Shown here one piece after another: positions 22,807-28,159 of a stretch of 28,159 nt of DNA. The first letter of the stretch is position 1; each line of letters begins with the position of its first letter. The notes under the pieces were generated by a model, which made no database searches, was not told where the DNA came from, and saw nothing but the letters and a program-made list of their open reading frames with translations. The position numbers and the translations under genes are program-made. This DNA is from Hypsibius dujardini (lineage: Eukaryota; Tardigrada; Eutardigrada; Parachela; Hypsibiidae), in assembly GCA_001579985.1 (NCBI GenBank), contig LRSR01006888.1, forward strand, positions 1 to 28,159, in the 5' to 3' direction.

Positions 22807-25800
22807 ACTTGAGTTAGTCTACTTGGCCGGCTTGCTTCATTCAATATTGTCGAGACATTTCAGCTGTCTCTCTGCAATGTCGCAGCAATCGCAACGGAGA
22901 ATAACCGCTGGGAAATTTAGTTGGTGCTGACTGCTGAGTGCACGGGTAGCCTTTATAGTCCATTTCATTCACCATCAAGCAATTCAGCTCTGAAGGGTCC
23001 CCAGAGATCCTGGGAGAGGTCCGCCCGAGTAGTTTCATAACTTCCGGTGCATGTTAAACGCGCGTCCATTTCTGACCACAGCAAACATCCACCAGACAAA
23101 AATGTTCGCGCCACTGAATTTTCATCTTCTCCAGTGGCTGTGTCGGTTTGGCCTGAGCTTCCTAACTGGAAGCGTCTACTGTGACGCGTCTGTAACGGTG
23201 CAGGTTATCACACCGGGACTGACTGGTCTCTCCGTTCTTTCCAGTATTTCGTTGGCGGGACCTGCGTTTGAAGTAGCTTTCGATTATCTCCGACTGATCT
23301 ATCCGTTGATTCGTTTCATCCACACGTACTTGTATGATGACCAGATAAAAACCTGCTAGGCCTTTAAGTAGCAGGTGCAAGACCTCCTCGGCCGGTGGTA
23401 CTACAATCAACGAGACAAAGACACCCTTCCTGTAATCATCACCACCGGTACAGCTTCATCTAAAGATCATCTTTTTTGATCTTTCAAATTACAAATTGGA
23501 ATCTATCTTAGCCCTGATTAAATTGGTTTGCTAACAGAATTTAAAAAAATTAAAAATTAAATCGAAATGTAAATAGATTCAGGTTTAACATTAATTTAAT
23601 GGGATGTTAGTTTAAAATTAAAAATTAATAAATTCGTAAATAAAATAAAATGTCAAGTTAATTATGTCGCAGATGCATTAAGTTTAAAATTGTTCTTTTA
23701 GGTTGCGAAGAAGCGGCTTTTATAAATGAATTTGCCGCGAGCTGGAATACGCTCTTCATAAGCAACTTAGTATATTAGCGCATTCTCCAAATCTTAACGC
23801 ACGCGACAGGAAATAGAATTAAATAGAAATTGGATTTTGTTCTCTATTAAGAGACTGGTAGGATCTGCTCAGACCGGATCAGTTTGAATAAGAGCCTCAA
23901 TCCGACATGGATCAATAGCAACAACTACCCATCCATCTATTAAAAGACAAATGTTCAGTTGCTTAATGGAACTACACGGCTGGACATCAGTCCACCTCCT
24001 TTCCGACGACCATGGTGTGTCATTCTTCCCCTTTCTCGGCGGTGTGGTGGATGATAGTATCGACGGGATCCTTCTAATCACCTACAAGTCTAGCGAGAAG
24101 CCCTTTCAATTTGACCGATTCTTGACCGACCGTTGTGTACATAAACTTGGATGTACATGACAGCAGTGCCTTTTGCGCACAGGGTTTACGGCAGTATTTC
24201 CTGGTCGACAGACGACGCTGATGACCATGTAGGAACTCACCAGCAATCCACTGTGTTTGTAAAACATTAATTTTCTTTATATATTATCGGTATTTACTTG
24301 GATGGAGAGTTTGGGAAGCTTGTTCCAACAGATTCGTGTGACGCGTCGGTAATTGTTCCTCAAGAGGATCTCTCTCTTGAGAAAGCCGTCTTTCTCGCGG
24401 CTCGTTTAGGTTGACCATGGCAGTGACCACACGCGTACGCTGGCTCCTGCTGGCTATGAGAGTCTCCTGTTTATTTGGATTAATTCAAGGATTAACCTAA
24501 CCTCACTCAGTCAAAACTGGACCGATTATTACCGTTCTAATCCATGGTATGGGAAGACGGATTTAATAAGACAGCCGTTTAGTAATATTTATCGACTATT
24601 ATTGAAATGTTCGTTCCTTCAATTGTCCCTGTATTCTGTAGCCGTTATCTTAGCTTAGCGCAAAAAATGCTGCCGTGGAAATGCTAGCGCAGGTATTTGT
24701 GTAGAGTTGGCTTTTAAAAGATTTAAACTTTCAAATAGATTTGCTATAGTTAAAGTAACGTTAGGACTTTTTTTTGTTAAAAAATCCACATCGCTTTATT
24801 CATAATGCTCTGTAAATATGGCTTAAACGGCGTTGTTTAACTGTATATTTATTTAAACTTTGACGATATATGAGAAGACCTGCCCTCTATTTGAAACACT
24901 TGTGACTTTGAGAGTATTTGCTGGTGCGTAGGGGACCACGAGAAATTAGCGTATGGGATAGCCTTGGGAACGGCAGGCCTTTTCATCTGGTTGACTGCTC
25001 TCACCATCCTTTGGAGCAGGTCCATACCGTCGGGTCCTTGTCTGTAGCTTTTATAACCTCTCCTCTTGATAAGCTGATGACCATGCTATTTATTGCTGAC
25101 ATGTGTGGTATATACTACTGTGTATCCTAATTTCAGGCATCGGAGTAAGAGGAGACTGACAACCCACTCTTGGTGGCAACTCGATCGACAAATCTTCCCC
25201 ATCGTATCTCCTTCCGACGACAACGTCACACTATCCACACTTCCACCAAAATAGTTATTAATTGTACCGATTTACCGTCCAACACTTTTTTCCTAGTTAT
25301 TACAAAATATGTTCTTTTTTTCGATAAGAATATTTACTATATGTTATATCTATCGCAAGATAACGGTGTGCCTTTTAAAGCGTTTGTTTCATGAAAATAG
25401 TAGTTTAAGGTGTGAAAGTTCCTCTAATTAAAAGAACACACATTATATTTTAGATAGATTTTAAAAAGATGTATTATATTTTACATTTATTATAAGAAAG
25501 ATAACGGTATGCTTTTTATAGCGCTTTTACAAAAACAATTTAAAGTAAATGAAAAATAGAAAATTTACACTAATACTTTAATTAAACCATAAATCTTTAG
25601 TTACTTTAAATAAGCGTTTTTACGTGTTTTGTCTTTTGAATAAGACCGTTTCTGCGAAAATTGCCGAAAATTACAGGCTCAGTTGCTGTGAGTAAATGTC
25701 GAATCAGGAGTTGCATATTTATTTTAAATGCAAAGAAATAGGTCTGTCGATGTAGGCAGACAAGTCTTCGCTCCATCGGATCATAATTACAAAAAATTGT

Positions 25801-26384
25801 TAAACATATGGTCTAGTGATTTATTTAATTGACTGCCGAAAAAGCTTAAACTGTGGATTGGCACACAGCTACGAACCGGATCAATGTAACAGTAGTACTC
25901 GCAGTGAAACTGAATTAAGCTACTGCAAACCCAAAGAGAGCGAATCGAAAGTCACGATGAAGCTGAAGCAATTTCCAAATTGACCGGAAGTAAAAAGAGG
26001 ATGCTTAAAAATAAGTGCAACAAATGGAATAGGTAAATGCGAGATTACTCACTTAACCGATGACAACAAAAGTGATGAGAAATGCCTTTGCAACATGTAT
26101 AAAAAACATCTTAAGTGGATAGATTCTTTAATTGGACGAAAGCCACACAATGTGATGTTAGTTCAATGCAGTCGTTGGTCAAGCATACGAAGAAGGTGCG
26201 GAGGAGGAGGGGAGGGAGAGACAGACATGCGGAGATTCCGGTCTCACACCACGGGGTAAGGCGGGGGACGAGCAGGCGCAGAAGTGGACGTCGTCACAGT
26301 GGCGCTCACACCTTTTCAGACAAATGAAAGAAAAAGCAAGACAACTATTGGTTAGTTTTGGTTCACGGGAAGACGCGAAAACGG
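22807..26384. other. 3.6-kb gene-poor, AT-rich region between convergent genes
   Basis: Contains dispersed repeat copy B (24318-24448), a small hairpin AAAGATCA-N7-TGATCTTT near 23462-23484, and two diverged direct copies of an AAGATAACGGT-[GA]TGC word with flanking similarity (about 25325-25400 and 25465-25540). Open frames of 60-100 codons on both strands (for example 23051-23359 and 24918-25130) resemble no family I know. I support no gene here. Confidence 0.45.
24318..24448 (+). repeat. Dispersed 131-bp repeat, copy B
   Basis: Second copy of the 20508-20638 repeat, in the same orientation, 3.8 kb away. The two copies bracket the whole spermidine synthase gene. The hairpin is kept unchanged (24360-24382). 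No terminal TG...CA or clear target-site duplication is visible. Confidence 0.9.
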
Positions 26385-27297
26385 TTAATAAGGAAGAGTC
26401 CTTGAACCTTGAGCCACTTCGCCGTTTCGCCTGAAATACAGACAAAAAGACCACAGTCAGACATGAATCCCTGCTCAGGTATGTCTATCTGTCTGTCTCT
26501 CTAGCTGTGTGTGTGTGTGTGTGTGTGTCTGTCTGTCTGTCTGTATAGATGTATGTCTGTCCGTCTGTCTGCCTCATCTGTGTCCTGTGCTGATAACATA
26601 CCAGGCTTTAAATTTCAAGAAGGCATCATAGCCGTACGCCGCCTAAGACGCAAAAAAAATATTGATGAGCCGCAATTAAAACGTGAATGCATATTGAAAT
26701 TGAGTCAAGTACCATAGCAGCCCAACAGAAGAACTGCAAGATAAATGGAAGAATGTCAGTTTGATATGTGTAAAATCGTATATGCTGTAAGATTCTCCTT
26801 GAGGTTAGATTTAACGTACCACAACAGCGCCGCGCGTTCCGTCGTAGGTGCCATAAGTGGGGATCATGACGCAGCCGGCGATGAAGAGGCAGACAGTTAC
26901 CACCACGCAGTAGATGAATTCCTGCCAGATGCACAAAGTTTACACGTGGGATTTGGAATGACAAGGACTTGTGCTGTTGGGGTGGGGCATACCACAAACA
27001 GCCAGTTGACTTGGTACAACTTTTCAATAAGATGAAAGAGATACAGGTTCAGCAGAATCAAAGTGATGATAAATCTACAACAAGAACAAGGATCATCATA
27101 GGATAGCTCAATCAATCGAACCTTACCGTGGCTGTCAGGCGGCCCTTCAGATGTGATCGACAAATAAGACGTACGAGCAACGAGGTACGTACACTAGACA
27201 CATAGATATGCAAACAAATATATAGGCAGGCAGGCAGGAAGACACAAAGTCAGACAGAGAAATCCAGACCGACAGGGAGAGACAAACAGACAGACAA

Positions 27298-27335
<38 letters not shown>

Positions 27336-28056
27336 CTGACTGAGACAAACTCAGACAGACAGATGCAGCCGCAGAGAAACGCAAACACACCCAGTGATGG
27401 TGACAAATTTGGCCCATCCAGCCGATCCTGTTGTGTAACTGTTGTAGCAGTATGTGTTGCTGAGTCCCGGACACCAGTAGCTGCTGGAAGACCATGCAGC
27501 CGCAGCCAAAATGAACGCAATCAGCATAAGGATCTGAAAAAGATAAACCTTGTAGAGTGAGTCTCCGGAAAGCCATTAAACGCAACCCCACCAATCAATC
27601 AACTAACCACAACTTCGCAACAAACAATCAATCAACCGATTCATCAACGGCCCACACAAGCGACCGTGACTCATAGTCAAATATTACCGAACCTCTTTTA
27701 TTATAACTCACCCAATGCCTGACCAAGAACGAAGAGAATTGCACAAGATGCATTTATCTGCATGTACAAGAAATCTCTTACCAATTGTGCAATCTTGAGC
27801 CAGCCAGGGATAGTCCTCAAATACTGCAGACAAGAAAAAGAGAATCTTCAATCCAGACAATGCTTCATTTATGTGGGAGACATGCCTGAATGTCGAAAAA
27901 TGGGCTGAGGACAACGGTCCTGGTGGACTGGACTTGGGTGGTGGTGGTGGTACTGGCGTTTCCGGCCGTGGAAGGGTACGCCTGTTGCGCATACGTCTGC
28001 GAGGGATACTGATTCTGCGGATAACTCGTGTTCGGGTACGGCTGATTCGGATTCAT
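26385..28056 (-). CDS. MARVEL-domain, CMTM-like four-span membrane protein (8 exons, 215 aa)
   Basis: MARVEL proteins work in membrane apposition and vesicle traffic. Exons in transcript order: 28056-27886, 27823-27782, 27533-27391, 27074-26993, 26921-26820, 26733-26713, 26642-26602, 26430-26385; total 648 nt, phases agree. The N-terminus is a disordered Tyr/Pro/Gln arm (NPNQPYPNTSYPQNQ) and a Thr run. The MARVEL signature begins YLRTIPGWLKIAQLILMLIA (58 on; segment 1 to about 85), then a Cys-containing loop (WCPG, YCYN), FVTITGFIITLILLNLYLF (segment 2), EFIYCVVVTVCLFIAGCVMI (segment 3), GAVVFFCWAAMAAYGYDAFL (segment 4), then KFKAWRNGEVAQGSRTLPY, a cytosolic tail typical of insect and invertebrate CMTM-like proteins. 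Intron 1 uses a GC donor, and exon 6 has only 21 nt. Whether it is nearer CMTM, plasmolipin or another branch is unresolved. Confidence 0.88.
26465..26580 (+). repeat. (GT)n and CTGT array in MARVEL intron 7
   Basis: A pure GT run (about 26507-26528) is embedded in CTGT words, within the last intron (26601-26431). The sense strand reads ACAC/ACAG. Confidence 0.9.
26713..26733 (-). other. 21-nt microexon of the MARVEL gene
   Basis: Encodes FFCWAAM in the middle of membrane segment 4. It is flanked by a strong acceptor (TTTATCTTGCAG) and a usable donor (ATG|GTACTT), is phase 0 on both sides, and restores a helix of normal length. Without it segment 4 would be seven residues short. The next two exons are also small (41 and 46 nt). 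Confidence 0.8.
27195..27370 (+). repeat. ACAG array in MARVEL intron 3
   Basis: Degenerate ACAG/GGCA words with a pure run at about 27303-27335 fill most of intron 27390-27075. In sense of the gene it reads CTGT. Confidence 0.9.
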
Positions 28057-28159
28057 TCTCCAACACACACACCTGGATTTGGGGGAAAAAACAATTCAGA
28101 CAGTCACTTCCCTCTTGCTAAAGGCGTGGGGGGTAATAGCGCCTTAGAGCCTACAAAGG
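28057..28159 (-). promoter_or_regulatory. 5' flank of the MARVEL gene at the right edge
   Basis: Contains a short CA run immediately upstream of the start (on the minus strand a GTGTGTGTGTTGGAGA stretch before ATG) preceded by AAATCCAG, which could be either 5' UTR or the end of a 5' UTR intron. Too little sequence remains to say more. Confidence 0.3.

Noticed and set aside
23051-23410. Overlapping 80-100 codon frames on both strands after spermidine synthase
   Set aside because: No homology I can see and no splice context; spermidine synthase already ends cleanly at 22806.

Overview
This is a stretch of animal (invertebrate) nuclear genome, not a prokaryotic or viral sequence. Coding regions are broken into short exons by small introns (roughly 40 to 570 bp) with GT-AG or occasional GC-AG borders, and the proteins are metazoan families: Sec24, a MARCH1/8 RING-CH ligase, ARL6/BBS3, a GH18 chitinase with a CBM14 chitin-binding domain, spermidine synthase and a MARVEL/CMTM-like tetraspanner. 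A chitinase with GH18, a long linker and a peritrophin-type domain is typical of ecdysozoans (arthropods, tardigrades, nematodes). I lean that way but cannot name the species. All exon borders were worked out by hand from splice consensus, reading phase and family similarity. For the six recognised genes every junction keeps phase and the total is a whole number of codons.

Layout, left to right. 1-265: possible last exon(s) of a plus-strand gene entering from the left (weak). 628-6892, minus: a 13-exon Sec24 of the C/D class, 1211 aa. 6893-7928: divergent promoter region. 7929-10167, plus: MARCH1/8-type E3 ligase, 5 exons. 10168-11935: non-coding. 11936-12291, plus: an orphan ankyrin-repeat exon. 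12591-13656, plus: ARL6, 3 exons. 14117-15706, plus: an unrecognised secreted Ser/Gly/Asn-rich protein with a C-terminal tail that looks like an amidated peptide cassette. 15995-20245, minus: 13-exon chitinase, 704 aa, tail-to-tail with the previous gene. 20246-21274: divergent intergenic region with a dispersed repeat. 21275-22806, plus: spermidine synthase, 6 exons. 22807-26384: gene-poor, AT-rich, with a second copy of the same dispersed repeat. 26385-28056, minus: 8-exon MARVEL/CMTM-like protein including a 21-nt microexon.

The genes do not form a pathway. They are independent housekeeping and membrane-system genes (COPII export, ubiquitination, BBS/ciliary trafficking, chitin turnover, polyamine synthesis). 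No prokaryote-like system is present. The observations most worth a second look are: (i) ARL6 carries Asn instead of Asp in the guanine-specificity NKxD motif; (ii) the chitinase carries Asn instead of the middle catalytic Asp of DxxDxDxE; (iii) the unrecognised secreted protein ends in KK-GWLATLF-G-RRR, a dibasic/amidation layout; (iv) a 64-nt near-perfect hairpin lies in a chitinase intron; (v) a 131-bp repeat, 97% identical between copies, flanks the spermidine synthase gene; (vi) degenerate CTGT/ACAG arrays sit in introns of all the recognised genes, in both orientations.
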